NCBI RefSeq assembly: GCF_030486595.1
Contig: NZ_JAUJZH010000019.1
Location: forward strand, 91,261-155,260
From: Variovorax ginsengisoli
GTDB lineage: Bacteria; Pseudomonadota; Gammaproteobacteria; Burkholderiales; Burkholderiaceae_C
DNA: 64,000 nt
Direction of reading: 5' to 3'
Shown one piece after another: positions 8,930 to 16,544 of the stretch. How positions within the stretch are numbered: position 1 is the first letter of the stretch; every line of letters starts with the position of its first letter. The notes beneath the pieces were generated by a model. That model made no database searches. It was not told the origin of the DNA and was given only the letters and a program-made list of their open reading frames with translations. Made by a program: the position numbers and the translations under genes.

Positions 8930-9948
8930 ACACGCATCTCCGTAAATCCGTACTGCCATTGATCTTGCTGGTCCTCGCTGGCTGCGCCACGCAGGGCAAG
9001 GCCCCGCCCACGATCTCGCTGGACGAGCCCGTTGCCGTTGCCGCGCAGCCGCTACCGGATCCACCGAAGCCCATCGAAGTGGTTGAGATGCCGAAGCCCT
9101 TGCCGCTGCCCGAGCAGATGAAAGCGCTGCCAAGCGACTCCGACGCGAAGCTGACACCGGAACCCGCGGACGAAAAGCTCCGCGTTTCCCGTGCCAACCT
9201 GGAGGCCCGCATCGCACCGACGCGCGAGGGCTATGTCAATGCGATCCAGGTCTGGCCCTACGCTGACGGCGCGCTGTATCAGGTCTACACCAGTCCGGGA
9301 CGCGTCACCGTCATTGCCCTGCAGCAGGGCGAGGAGCTGGTGACGGTTTCGGCCGGCGACACGGTGCGCTGGATCGTGGGGGATACAGCCAGCGGGTCAG
9401 GTGTGACGCTGCGCGTGAACATCCTGGTCAAGCCCACGCGCATTGGCTTGAAGACCAACCTGGTGGTGACGACGAACCGTCGCACCTACCTGCTCGAACT
9501 CTCGTCGACGCCGCAGGCCTGGATGGCCTCTGTGTCCTGGGACTACCCGAAGGACCGGATGCAGGCCCTGCAGAAGCAGGCGCAGCAAGCCCAGGCCAGC
9601 GCGCCGGTGGAAACCGGCATGACGCTCGAGCAGATCAGATTTCGCTACGCCGTCAGTGGCGACAGTCCGCCGTGGAAGCCGCTGCGCGCCTTCGACGATG
9701 GCGAGCGCGTCTACATCCAGTTCCCAGGCGGCATCACCCAAGGTGAGTTGCCGCCGCTATTCGTGATCGGGCCGCAAGGCGATGGGCAACTGGTGAACTA
9801 CCGCTTCCGTTCGCCGTACTACGTGGTGGACCGCCTGTTCGGCGCGGCCGAACTGCGGCTGGGCGGCGACAAGGCGCAGGTGGTGCGCATCGAGCGCACC
9901 GATGGTGTCAGTGCGGGCGCTGGAACAGGCGCAAACCGGAGGAACTGA
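8926..9948 (+). CDS. trbG: Conjugal transfer protein TrbG (VirB9 family)
   Basis: 340 aa outer-membrane-associated channel component. A lipoprotein-type signal ends at LLVLAGCATQ with Cys20. A proline-rich linker (about residues 45-75) is followed by the VirB9/CagX beta domain, with AIQVWPYADGALYQVYTSPG at about 106-125, GDTVRWIVGD at about 144-153 and the C-terminal FDDGERVYIQFPGGI and SPYYVVDRLFGAAELRLG segments typical of the family. Two bases separate it from trbI. Confidence 0.92.
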   Translation: MNTHLRKSVLPLILLVLAGCATQGKAPPTISLDEPVAVAAQPLPDPPKPIEVVEMPKPLPLPEQMKALPSDSDAKLTPEPADEKLRVSRANLEARIAPTREGYVNAIQVWPYADGALYQVYTSPGRVTVIALQQGEELVTVSAGDTVRWIVGDTASGSGVTLRVNILVKPTRIGLKTNLVVTTNRRTYLLELSSTPQAWMASVSWDYPKDRMQALQKQAQQAQASAPVETGMTLEQIRFRYAVSGDSPPWKPLRAFDDGERVYIQFPGGITQGELPPLFVIGPQGDGQLVNYRFRSPYYVVDRLFGAAELRLGGDKAQVVRIERTDGVSAGAGTGANRRN

Positions 9949-9950
9949 GC

Positions 9951-11237
9951 ATGGCGACGTCCGACATGCCCGATACGGCGCCGGCCGCAGCCCCGAAGGT
10001 CGAACCCGAATCCGTGGCCTTGCGCGCTTCGCCGCGCCCCGTCACGCGCCTGAACCGCCGCATGCTGGCCGTCGGTGCCGGCGTCCTGGCCGCTGCCGTG
10101 CTCGGCGGCACCCTGTGGTCGCTGCAGCCGAACAAGCGCGAGCGCAATCTGGCCACCGAGCTGTTCAACGTCGATCGCGTCTCTCGCGCCGAGAACCTGG
10201 ACCGGTTGCCCAGGGACTATGCGGGAATCCCGCCGGCATTGAAGCCGGCGCCCCCCGTGTTGGGCGAGCCGCTGCCGGGGGATCTAGGGCCTGCCATCGT
10301 CAAGGCGCAGCAGCCGATGGAAACTCGACCGCCGGGTGGTGGCGTGGATCCGGCGCAGGCCGAGCGTCTGGCGGCCGAAGAGGCGGCGCGGTCCTCGGTT
10401 TTTTTCCGAAGCGGCGGCAGCAACGCTGGGCCGAAGCCGGGCGCCGCACAGGCCGCCGCTGACCCTTCGGCGCTCGCTTCAGGCAATCAGCCGTTTAACC
10501 CGATGGGGACCACTGCCACCGCAGCGCAGCACTCCGATCCGACGGCTGTGCAGAACCGGCAGGATCAGAAGGAGGCGTTCATCGCAAAGGCAAGCGACTC
10601 ATCCACGCGCAATCCCGGGAGCTTGCAGTTGCCGGCGTCGCCCTACGAGGTGATGGCAGGCACGATCATCCCGGCGGCGCTGGTGACCGGGATCAACTCC
10701 GACCTGCCTGGCCAGGTGATCGCCAACGTGTCGGAAGCGGTCTACGACACTGCCACGGGCCGCCATCTACTGATTCCGCAGGGCTCGCGCCTGATCGGCC
10801 GCTACGACAGCCAGGTAGCCTTCGGTCAGCGGCGCGTGCTGCTGGTATGGACACGGCTGATCCTGCCGGACACATCGTCGGTTGCGCTCGACCGTCTGCC
10901 CGGCATCGACCCTGCCGGCTACGCCGGGCTGGAGGATGGCGTCGATTGGCATTGGGACCGCATCCTGGCCGGCGCTGCGTTGTCCACCCTGCTAGGGATC
11001 GGCGCGGAGCTGGCGGCGCCGGAGAACCGCACCGATGGCAACCGAATCGTCGTTGCGGGACGTGAGAGCGCGCAGGACACGGTGAACCAAGTCGGGCAGG
11101 AGATCACGAAGCGCAACATGAGCATCCAGCCGACGCTGACGATCCGGCCGGGCTTCCCGATGCGGGTGATGGTGAGCAAGGACTTGGTGCTGCGGCCGTA
11201 TCAGCCGCTGTTCTTCCAGCGGGGAGCGTCGCAATGA
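9951..11237 (+). CDS. trbI: Conjugal transfer protein TrbI (VirB10 family)
   Basis: 428 aa. A cytoplasmic N-terminus, one membrane anchor (about residues 38-56, MLAVGAGVLAAAVLGGTLW), a long proline/alanine-rich periplasmic linker and the VirB10 beta-barrel domain starting at LPASPYEVMAGTIIPAALVTGINSDLPGQV (near residues 225-254; quoted in part only: YEVMAGTIIPAALV). The barrel motifs LLIPQGSRLIGRYDS and IQPTLTIRPGFPMRVMVSKD are intact. VirB10 bridges the inner and outer membranes and senses ATP use. Overlaps the next gene by 4 bp. Confidence 0.93.
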   Translation: MATSDMPDTAPAAAPKVEPESVALRASPRPVTRLNRRMLAVGAGVLAAAVLGGTLWSLQPNKRERNLATELFNVDRVSRAENLDRLPRDYAGIPPALKPAPPVLGEPLPGDLGPAIVKAQQPMETRPPGGGVDPAQAERLAAEEAARSSVFFRSGGSNAGPKPGAAQAAADPSALASGNQPFNPMGTTATAAQHSDPTAVQNRQDQKEAFIAKASDSSTRNPGSLQLPASPYEVMAGTIIPAALVTGINSDLPGQVIANVSEAVYDTATGRHLLIPQGSRLIGRYDSQVAFGQRRVLLVWTRLILPDTSSVALDRLPGIDPAGYAGLEDGVDWHWDRILAGAALSTLLGIGAELAAPENRTDGNRIVVAGRESAQDTVNQVGQEITKRNMSIQPTLTIRPGFPMRVMVSKDLVLRPYQPLFFQRGASQ

Positions 11238-11473
11238 GCGGAGCAAAGCTCCGTCTAGGCCCATTGCCAAAGTCAACGACCGTGAAGGTCGTGGTGACAT
11301 TGCCTGCCGATTTGAAGGACATGTTGGACCGGTATGCCGCCCAACATTCCCAGGCATATGGCGAGTCGGTAGATGCGGTCTCCCTTATCCCGCACATGTT
11401 GATGCACTTTATGGCTCGCGATCGCGCTTTCAAGGGCCGCGTCCAGTTGGCACGGCCGTCTAGCCGCTCGTAG
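11234..11473 (+). CDS. DUF2274-like small protein, last gene of the trb operon
   Basis: 79 aa. The sequence LRLGPLPKSTTVKVVVTLPA then LKDMLDRYAAQHSQAYGESV looks like a ribbon-helix-helix-like or short alpha/beta protein; I recognise it as the DUF2274 protein habitually encoded directly after trbI. It is translationally coupled to trbI by a 4-bp overlap (ATGA). No function is known to me; a DNA-binding or regulatory role is only suggested by the strand-helix pattern. It marks the end of the contiguous transfer operon; the next gene has its own leader and a different base composition. Confidence 0.75.
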   Translation: MSGAKLRLGPLPKSTTVKVVVTLPADLKDMLDRYAAQHSQAYGESVDAVSLIPHMLMHFMARDRAFKGRVQLARPSSRS

Positions 11474-11583
11474 CGTTGGATTGAACCTCCGCATAGGCAC
11501 GTCGCCGGTTCGCCCTCCTTTTTCAGGGAAAATTGCTGACTGAAGGTATGACACGCCATCGTGGCGTCCGCATGGGGTCAACG

Positions 11584-12852
11584 ATGACAAAAAAGAATGT
11601 TGCTGTGATAGGTGGAGGTGCGAAGGCTGCCGCCTTGGCCGCAAAGGCATATGCACTCCGAAAGCAGGGCGTAGCCGATATCGGCGTGACGATCTTTGAG
11701 CAGGATGTGATCGGTGCCAACTGGAATGGCCGCGCGGGCTACACAGATGGTGCTCAGCGACTTTGTACGCCGGCAGAGCGGGACCTAGGCTTCCCCTACA
11801 CAACGATCCTCGGTGAGCCGGTTGCTTCCTTCACGCTGAAGGAGTTCTCCTGGGCTACCTTTCTTGGCTCAAAGCGGCCTTCGTATCGGGACTGGGTGGA
11901 TGGGGGCAGACGCCCGCCCACGCACGAGGACTTTGCCGCCTATCTTGACTGGAGTGTCAAGAAGTCTGACGCGAGCGTCGTAAAAGCGAGTGTTGGGCGG
12001 CTTTCGGAGAAGGGCGAACAATGGAGGATCTTGTCGAAAACTCCAGGCGGCGGTTGGTCCGCTGCCTCAGACACCCTGTTTGATGGTGTTGTCGTGACGG
12101 GGCCAGGTCCGGCGCGGGGGATCAGCAAATCCGGATCCAGTGGTCGAATCTTCAACGGCATCGACTTTTGGCAGCGGACCGGCGAGATACGAAAGCTTCT
12201 TCCCGCGTCTCGCAAAGATGGCCAGATAGCAATCATCGGAGCTGGCGGCACGGCGGCCGCAGTCCTCGCGTGGCTCTGCAAGAACGGGCATCGTGACCGG
12301 GAGATTTTCATCATCGCCGATCAAGGGGCGTTGTACACACGGGGCGACAGCGTATTCGAAAACAGGCTGTTCAGCGACGATGAAGCTTGGAATTCTCTTT
12401 CTCCGTCAAGCAAGAGAGAATTCTTTGATCGACTCAATCGGGGCGTGGTTTGGGGCACAGTGATGAACGAGGTTGCCACTGCTTCGCGCGTCCGCTTTCA
12501 AAACGGGCGTGCTACCCGGGTCACGCCGCAATCTACGCACGTTGAGGTCGCCGTACGTCGGGGGGACACGATTCCAGTCCTTCTGAGACCGGAACTGTTG
12601 ATTGATGCGGCCGGTTTCGATTCTTGGTGGTTCCTGAACCTGCTCACGGGCGTCCCGCCTGCGATGAAGCGGTCCGACGTCTACAGGGATGCACTGCGCG
12701 ATGGACTCAATGAGTCGCTGGAGTTCCAAGGAGCACCTTGGACATTTCCGCGGCTGCATGCCCCGATGCTCTCGAGCACCCAGGGACCAGGCTATGGGAA
12801 CCTGATGGCTCTTGGCGCGATGTCCGACCTTATTCTCAGATCGTACCTGTGA
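11584..12852 (+). CDS. MbtG-like flavin-dependent N-hydroxylase / FAD-NAD(P)H oxidoreductase
   Basis: About 422 aa from ATG 11584 (in-frame ATGs at 11548 and 11572 are alternatives; 11584 puts the FAD motif 9 residues from the start, as in relatives). FAD-binding VIGGGAKAAALAAKA is at residues 6-20; the NADPH-binding fold IAIIGAGGTAAAVLAWL at about 214-230. ANWNGRAGYTDGAQRL, FENRLFSDDEAW and TQGPGYGNLMALG line up in order with what I remember of mycobacterial MbtG, the lysine N6-hydroxylase of mycobactin synthesis. No siderophore assembly genes are nearby, so substrate and role are unknown. It lies directly behind the trb operon and is visibly less GC-rich than its neighbours, suggesting cargo acquired separately. 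Confidence 0.7.
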   Translation: MTKKNVAVIGGGAKAAALAAKAYALRKQGVADIGVTIFEQDVIGANWNGRAGYTDGAQRLCTPAERDLGFPYTTILGEPVASFTLKEFSWATFLGSKRPSYRDWVDGGRRPPTHEDFAAYLDWSVKKSDASVVKASVGRLSEKGEQWRILSKTPGGGWSAASDTLFDGVVVTGPGPARGISKSGSSGRIFNGIDFWQRTGEIRKLLPASRKDGQIAIIGAGGTAAAVLAWLCKNGHRDREIFIIADQGALYTRGDSVFENRLFSDDEAWNSLSPSSKREFFDRLNRGVVWGTVMNEVATASRVRFQNGRATRVTPQSTHVEVAVRRGDTIPVLLRPELLIDAAGFDSWWFLNLLTGVPPAMKRSDVYRDALRDGLNESLEFQGAPWTFPRLHAPMLSSTQGPGYGNLMALGAMSDLILRSYL

Positions 12853-12853
12853 C

Positions 12854-12895
12854 TTGACTTTTCCGTGCCTATCGTGTACATATGTACATATGTAC
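12854..12895 (+). promoter_or_regulatory. Promoter and 20-bp palindromic operator of the RHH gene
   Basis: A -35-like TTGACT (12854-12859) and -10-like TACATA (12877-12882) are 17 bp apart. The -10 is embedded in GTACATATGTACATATGTAC (12876-12895), which equals its own reverse complement over all 20 bases and also contains a direct repeat of TACATATG. A ribbon-helix-helix protein is encoded 15 bp downstream, so autoregulation by binding this palindrome is the obvious reading. The GGAGG ribosome site is at 12900-12904. Confidence 0.75.
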
Positions 12896-12910
12896 GCTTG
12901 GAGGTTGTAA

Positions 12911-13141
12911 ATGGGTATTTCTAACATGGTGCTGCGCACCGTTTACATCAGTCCCACCATAGATGATGAGCTTCGCGATCAGGCATTCAAGCTGCACACT
13001 AGTAAAAATGATCTGATCCGCAAGTACATCGAACTGGGGATGGCTGCCAACAAGCAAAAAAAACCTTCAGTAGTAGGTGCGGCTGTCGGCCATAAGCCTG
13101 TAGCGGCCAAGAAGGCGAAGCTAAAGGCCGCGCCAAAGTAG
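12911..13141 (+). CDS. Small ribbon-helix-helix-like protein with lysine-rich tail
   Basis: 76 aa. NMVLRTVYISPTIDDELRDQ followed by LHTSKNDLIRKYIELGM fits strand-helix-helix geometry of an Arc/CopG-type DNA-binding domain (residues 5-46). The remaining 30 residues are Lys/Ala/Val-rich and basic (KPVAAKKAKLKAAPK), probably unstructured and able to contact nucleic acid. GGAGG at 12900-12904 sets the start. It has its own promoter with a perfect palindrome over the -10 box and is followed 37 bp later by an unrecognised ORF, an arrangement like a toxin-antitoxin pair with the antitoxin first. Antitoxin role is inference. Confidence 0.65.
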   Translation: MGISNMVLRTVYISPTIDDELRDQAFKLHTSKNDLIRKYIELGMAANKQKKPSVVGAAVGHKPVAAKKAKLKAAPK

Positions 13142-13178
13142 ATCCCAAAGGGTCGATGAGATTTGCGGAGAAAGTTCT

Positions 13179-13547
13179 ATGCGTGTTGTCACTGAAATCG
13201 TTGCAGACGCTCTGAACACTCGATATGGCAGCCCAAGCGGGGCGGTCTTCGACATCGTTCAACAGCTTTCCGTGGACGGAAGGTTTGATGAGGTGGCGAT
13301 GGTGCTCTCCAATTGGTTTGAGGGTGCCCCTCACGCCCGTCACTTCGTGCTTGCGAAGCTTCCGGCCATCATCGTCGAGCGGTACCTCCGAATACATGCG
13401 GGGATCTCATCTGATAGGTTTGTCCGGTGGCAGCTGCAGTCCTCGGCCGCGTCTGAGGCGATCAAGAATGCGGCTTGCTCCCGCGAGAGACTTCCGCTGG
13501 TTGTCTCCCAGGTGCTGACGCAAATTCGCGCGTTTGAAGTCCATTGA
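13179..13547 (+). CDS. Unrecognised 122-aa protein downstream of the RHH gene
   Basis: I do not recognise this family. The protein is soluble, with no signal or membrane segment, and appears mostly helical (VVTEIVADALNTRYG, GAVFDIVQQLSVDGRFDEVA, LAKLPAIIVERYLRIHAG). GGAGAAAG lies about 7 bases before ATG 13179. It follows the RHH gene by 37 bp without a visible promoter or terminator, so the two are probably co-transcribed. It could be the toxin or effector half of a two-gene module, but no catalytic motif can be pointed to. Moderate GC, unlike the 67-70% of the core genes. Confidence 0.5.
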   Translation: MRVVTEIVADALNTRYGSPSGAVFDIVQQLSVDGRFDEVAMVLSNWFEGAPHARHFVLAKLPAIIVERYLRIHAGISSDRFVRWQLQSSAASEAIKNAACSRERLPLVVSQVLTQIRAFEVH

Positions 13548-13836
13548 ATCGCCGACTCCGCTTCTAGTGCCTGGTCGGTCGGCAGCGGGCTATGGCGGGA
13601 ATAGAATCGGGGTTCGAGGTCTGGTGTACCCCAAGGGGTGCCCCAAGAATCGAGGTAGTTCTGAAAGTGAGTGCTGGCGCGGGCTGCAGGTGTTTTTTCG
13701 ATCCAGCCCCAGGCCACCATATTTATGCGCTCCAGCGCCCTTCAGGGCCCTGGGGCGTTTCTACAAGCGCGGCTTCTTCCTGACCTTGTGCAGGTCATGC
13801 CGCGCTTCGGCGCTGCGGAGCCGATGCAGGCGCGGG
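13548..13836. other. Intergenic stretch at a possible element junction
   Basis: 289 bp between the 122-aa gene and the convergent AbiEii-like gene. Apart from the large hairpin at 13765-13807 and short GC-rich inverted repeats around 13636-13652 and 13728-13756, I see no promoter, tRNA or gene. No integrase gene or duplicated tRNA end was found, so a right attachment site of the conjugative element could be here but is not demonstrated. Confidence 0.4.
13765..13807. repeat. Large two-tier inverted repeat (hairpin)
   Basis: Outer arms AAGCGCGGC (13765-13773) and GCCGCGCTT (13799-13807) are perfectly complementary; inside them TGACCT (13781-13786) and AGGTCA (13792-13797) pair perfectly around a 5-base loop. 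No T-run follows on either strand. It could terminate both convergent transcripts that meet here, or serve as a recombination or replication signal; the sequence alone does not decide. Confidence 0.6.
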
Positions 13837-14682
13837 TCAGAAGACCCCGGCATTCCGAAATGCTTCTTGAAGCCGCATGACCACGGTTTGCAACGCGACT
13901 GGGTCCAGCCGGTTCTTTTTCAGAAATGCGGCCCATTGCACCTGCTTGACGGCGTCGGCCGCGAAGGCCTTGTCCAGACCGGGTGGCATGGAAATGGGCA
14001 ACGCCGTCACGCGACGCGCAAACGTCGCATCGATCGCACGGCGCAATTCTGTGGGGTCCAGAGTGCCCTCGGCCATCAAGGCATCGAGGTCGAAGTAGTC
14101 CTTCATCCGCGTGTTGACCATGCCCAGCAGGCAGATGGCATGGAGCTTCTCGGCGACGACCGTGTATTTGGGATAGGCGCGCAATTGCGGTGCGGGCAGG
14201 TCTTCAAGCAGGACCGGGTAGATGACGGCTTCCGCTGTCGGCGTGACCGCGTCACCGAAACCAATGTCGACCTGCAACGCGATGCGGGCGCCATCGAGCG
14301 TTGCGCGGATGTCGATCCGGATACCGCCGTAGCCAGCTTCCTTGCGGATGTCCGCCCCCTTGATCGATCCGATGTCGAACAAGATGCCGTCGTCCGCCGC
14401 GATCCGACAGATCTCGCGAAACGCTGCAACAGCGGAGTCGATGTCGGCAGGACCGAAGCCCAGAAGATCGACGTCTCGCGTCGGTCGGTGCGGATGGTCG
14501 TACCAGAGTGAGAACAGCAGCGCACCTTTGAGCAGGAAGTTGGGCGCGTGGGGAGAGATGGACAGCCGATACAGCAACCGTTCCAGCCCATAGTGCGTGA
14601 GGACGAGGTTGAAATCCTGCTTCGAGAAGTCCGCGATTTGCTTGAGGCGCGCTCGAACAGACGCGGCGACATTGCGACTCAT
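13837..14682 (-). CDS. AbiEii-type nucleotidyltransferase toxin
   Basis: 281 aa. The nucleotidyltransferase signature is spread over residues 52-75: KGALLFSLW followed by RPTRDVDLLG, where T68, D70 and D72 correspond to the GSx..R.TxDxDL motif and its metal-binding acids. IRIDIRATL and LQVDIGFGD supply further beta strands and acids; YTVVAEKLHAI holds the conserved Lys and MKDYFDLDAL the terminal motif. AbiEii proteins inactivate tRNA or RNA by nucleotide addition and abort phage growth. Start ATG at 14682 overlaps the stop of the upstream antitoxin gene by 4 bp. Confidence 0.88.
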   Translation of the reverse strand: MSRNVAASVRARLKQIADFSKQDFNLVLTHYGLERLLYRLSISPHAPNFLLKGALLFSLWYDHPHRPTRDVDLLGFGPADIDSAVAAFREICRIAADDGILFDIGSIKGADIRKEAGYGGIRIDIRATLDGARIALQVDIGFGDAVTPTAEAVIYPVLLEDLPAPQLRAYPKYTVVAEKLHAICLLGMVNTRMKDYFDLDALMAEGTLDPTELRRAIDATFARRVTALPISMPPGLDKAFAADAVKQVQWAAFLKKNRLDPVALQTVVMRLQEAFRNAGVF

Positions 14683-15296
14683 AGGGTGACGCTTTCGAGA
14701 TAGGGGCGCATCACATTGGCGACCCGATCGACGCTCGCGTAGTGCCAGAGCGCGTCCATGGTCAGCTTGCGCTGCGCCCAGCCGTCATGCAGTGCCTCGA
14801 GGGCCACGTCCAAGCCGATCTTGTTGCGGTACTTGAAGCAGTCGGCAACGGTCTTCGCCGCGTTGAAGACTGGAACCTGCACGCCGTCGATCAGCAGATG
14901 CTCCATGCCTTCGGTGAGCGCCGGACCGGACATGCGGATCGCGCGCAGGGCCGGCTGGTCGATGCGTGGGGCGGGCACGTTGGATGGAAGGGCCAGCCAA
15001 ACCTCGGAGGGGGCTTGCGTACCGATCCCGTGCACGCGCAGTGCCGACAGCAGGCACACCACACCGCGCGGGACGCGCAGCGCAATCTCGGCCAAAGAGC
15101 GATGCTCGCTGATTGCACGCCCCGGCCGGCTGTAGACGCCGCGAGCGACGCGTTCGAGCTTGCCGGCGCCCACCAGGCGGCTGAGGGCGATCGTCGGCAA
15201 CCCGTGCTCGCGCAGTTCGCGTGCCCGCAGCAGCGGGTGCTCAGCTGCCAGCGCGAGGATGGCGTCTTCCTGGGTGCTTTGGGAGTGGCTGGCCAT
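14679..15296 (-). CDS. AbiEi-type antitoxin / transcriptional regulator
   Basis: 205 aa starting at ATG 15296 (MASHSQSTQEDAILALAAEH); longer in-frame extensions run through the AT-rich promoter. The N-terminus has a winged-helix pattern (LRARELREHGLPTIALSRLV, then GKLERVARGVYSR) typical of AbiEi, followed by the C-terminal antitoxin domain with LPSNVPAPRID and AKTVADCFKYRNKIGLDVAL. AbiEi represses its own operon and neutralises AbiEii. It is translationally coupled to the toxin gene (ATGA overlap at 14679-14682). An AT-rich inverted repeat immediately upstream is its probable operator. Confidence 0.85.
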   Translation of the reverse strand: MASHSQSTQEDAILALAAEHPLLRARELREHGLPTIALSRLVGAGKLERVARGVYSRPGRAISEHRSLAEIALRVPRGVVCLLSALRVHGIGTQAPSEVWLALPSNVPAPRIDQPALRAIRMSGPALTEGMEHLLIDGVQVPVFNAAKTVADCFKYRNKIGLDVALEALHDGWAQRKLTMDALWHYASVDRVANVMRPYLESVTL

Positions 15297-15306
15297 GTCG
15301 CAGTAT

Positions 15307-15332
15307 GTTGCTTTTTTTATATAAAAATCAAC
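15307..15332 (-). promoter_or_regulatory. Probable AbiEi operator (AT-rich inverted repeat)
   Basis: GTTG (15307-15310) and CAAC (15329-15332) flank a nearly symmetric TTTTTTATATAAAAA core, so the 26 bp form an inverted repeat with about one mismatch. It is 11 bp upstream of the antitoxin start in a locally very AT-rich patch (15300-15350) that also supplies -10-like TATATA boxes. Autorepression through such repeats is known for AbiEi; binding here is inferred. Confidence 0.55.
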
Positions 15333-15384
15333 AATTGCATATATAACAGAACATCGCGGTTGGGTCGACCGGAGGAGGCGCCTG

Positions 15385-15738
15385 TCAGGCCCCGCCCTCC
15401 AAGGCACCGCGCACCGACTGCAGCGCGGCACCCACAGACTCGAGACGCTGCTTCAACTCCCCGTTGAGCAGCCTCAACAGGGCGCTGAACTGACTGCGCG
15501 TGGCGTGGATCTGCATCTCCTCGTCGTCACTCAAGCGGTCCGGATCGAGCAGTTGTTCGATGCAGGCGTAGGCGAGTTGGACGTCGCACAGGTGGTCCAG
15601 TTCGGCTTGCGCCTTGAAGGCGAGCGATGCTGCGCTGTGCGGGCGCGGGGCGAGCGCCTCGGTGGCAACTGGATCGCGAATGCTGCGAGACGTGGAACGC
15701 TGGGGGGATGGCGCGAATGCGGGAGCGGAATCAGCCAT
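15385..15738 (-). CDS. Hypothetical 117-aa protein, helical C-terminus
   Basis: Start taken at ATG 15738 (MADSAPAFAPSPQRSTSRSI). The first 45 residues are Pro/Ser/Ala-rich; the rest is predicted helical: LAFKAQAELDHLCDVQLAYA, then IEQLLDPDRLSDDEEMQIHA and LLRLLNGELKQRLESVGAAL. This resembles small helical proteins of unknown function (perhaps DUF1484-like) that I associate with Burkholderiales accessory regions; that link is weak. It lies on the minus strand behind the XRE-like gene and 89 bp upstream of the AbiE start, and has no recognised partner. Confidence 0.5.
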   Translation of the reverse strand: MADSAPAFAPSPQRSTSRSIRDPVATEALAPRPHSAASLAFKAQAELDHLCDVQLAYACIEQLLDPDRLSDDEEMQIHATRSQFSALLRLLNGELKQRLESVGAALQSVRGALEGGA

Positions 15739-15896
15739 GTGAGGCCTCCAAGTGATTGCGGTTTGCTGCAACCGCCGCACTCGCTGTCAATCAAGGGCGG
15801 CAGCTCGAACGGGTTGACAGACCGGGCAACCACTTGCGTGAAACCGGCAGGGCTCGCGCCCTCCCGTCCGAGCCGCCAAAAATGGAGGCGCGAACG

Positions 15897-15936
15897 AAAA
15901 AGCCGCAGGTCCTGCGTGGTTGAACTGCGGCTTTGG
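15897..15936. terminator. Hairpin with A-run and T-rich end
   Basis: AGCCGCAG (15901-15908) and CTGCGGCT (15925-15932) are perfect complements with a 16-base loop; AAAA precedes and TT follows. On the minus strand this would be stem plus AAGCC...TTTTCG, compatible with a weak intrinsic terminator after the XRE-like gene. Function is a guess. Confidence 0.35.
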
Positions 15937-16032
15937 TCCGCAGTGATTGCACGGGCTGTCAAACCCGATCACGGCCTCTTTTTTGACGTGACGGGCGCAG
16001 TATAGGGCGTGGGCCGAGGGGCCTCAATGAGG

Positions 16033-16416
16033 CTACGGCGATGGCGCTTGTTCGAGCGCGATCGCTCGCAGCGACCGACTCAGCTCCCGCTTCCCCTTCG
16101 CGTTGGCCCTTCGCCAAGCCCGCCGCGCAGCGCCGATGAAGCGCTCCTCCGCCGGATCCGGCGCATCGGCGACCAGGTCTTCTTCGTCGAGCCAACCGGC
16201 ATCGACATCGCAGTGCCGCTCGATCTGCCGCGCAAGGATGTCGCCGATGGGCCGCGAACTCTTGATCTGGCTCCACATGCTGGGCGAGATCTCGAGCTTC
16301 TTCGCGAAGGCCTGGTCGAGGCCCTTGGCCGGCAGGCCGGCGGCGATCGCCTGTTCGAGAAAGCGCCGATGGAGCAGCAGCGCGTTGCGGCGACGGATGA
16401 CGGTGAGAGGGAGCAC
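16033..16416 (-). CDS. XRE/Cro-like helix-turn-helix regulator
   Basis: 127 aa. Residues about 30-66 carry a helix-turn-helix pattern (DQAFAKKLEISPSMWSQIKS, then IGDILARQIERHCDVDAGWL) similar to phage and plasmid Cro/C1-type proteins. The C-terminal third is basic and helical (RRAWRRANAKGKRELSRSLR). It is transcribed away from a small plus-strand ORF; between the two lies a perfect GTAAA-N5-TTTAC inverted repeat, the likely operator. Probably a regulator from an old phage or mobile element. Confidence 0.65.
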   Translation of the reverse strand: MLPLTVIRRRNALLLHRRFLEQAIAAGLPAKGLDQAFAKKLEISPSMWSQIKSSRPIGDILARQIERHCDVDAGWLDEEDLVADAPDPAEERFIGAARRAWRRANAKGKRELSRSLRAIALEQAPSP

Positions 16417-16470
16417 TGTTCAAAAACAACAACGAGACAGGAAAAGATTGTCGAGCCTGTTGACGCCTCA

Positions 16471-16485
16471 GTAAAGACTATTTAC
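16471..16485. promoter_or_regulatory. Inverted repeat operator between divergent genes
   Basis: GTAAAGACTATTTAC is a perfect 5-bp inverted repeat with a 5-bp spacer, extended outward to C(A/T)GTAAA half-sites. It sits 55 bp upstream of the XRE-like start and 60 bp upstream of the small ORF. A TTGACG (16460-16465) is close to it. Binding by the XRE-like protein is inferred from position. Confidence 0.5.
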
Positions 16486-16544
16486 AGTCCACTTCCTTCG
16501 CGGCCCAAGCCGCACGAATTTCATCAACGCAAGCAGGAACCAAC

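Noticed and set aside
11511..11530. CTTTTTCAGGG as an attachment site of the Tn4371-type element
   Set aside because: It is close to but not the same as the core I remember, and a second copy at the other end cannot be checked; a similar TTTTTCAG within the AbiEii gene shows how easily it occurs by chance.
13534..14511. Long plus-strand open frame opposite the AbiEii-like gene
   Set aside because: It is the antisense shadow of a well-supported nucleotidyltransferase; no ribosome site and no family resemblance.
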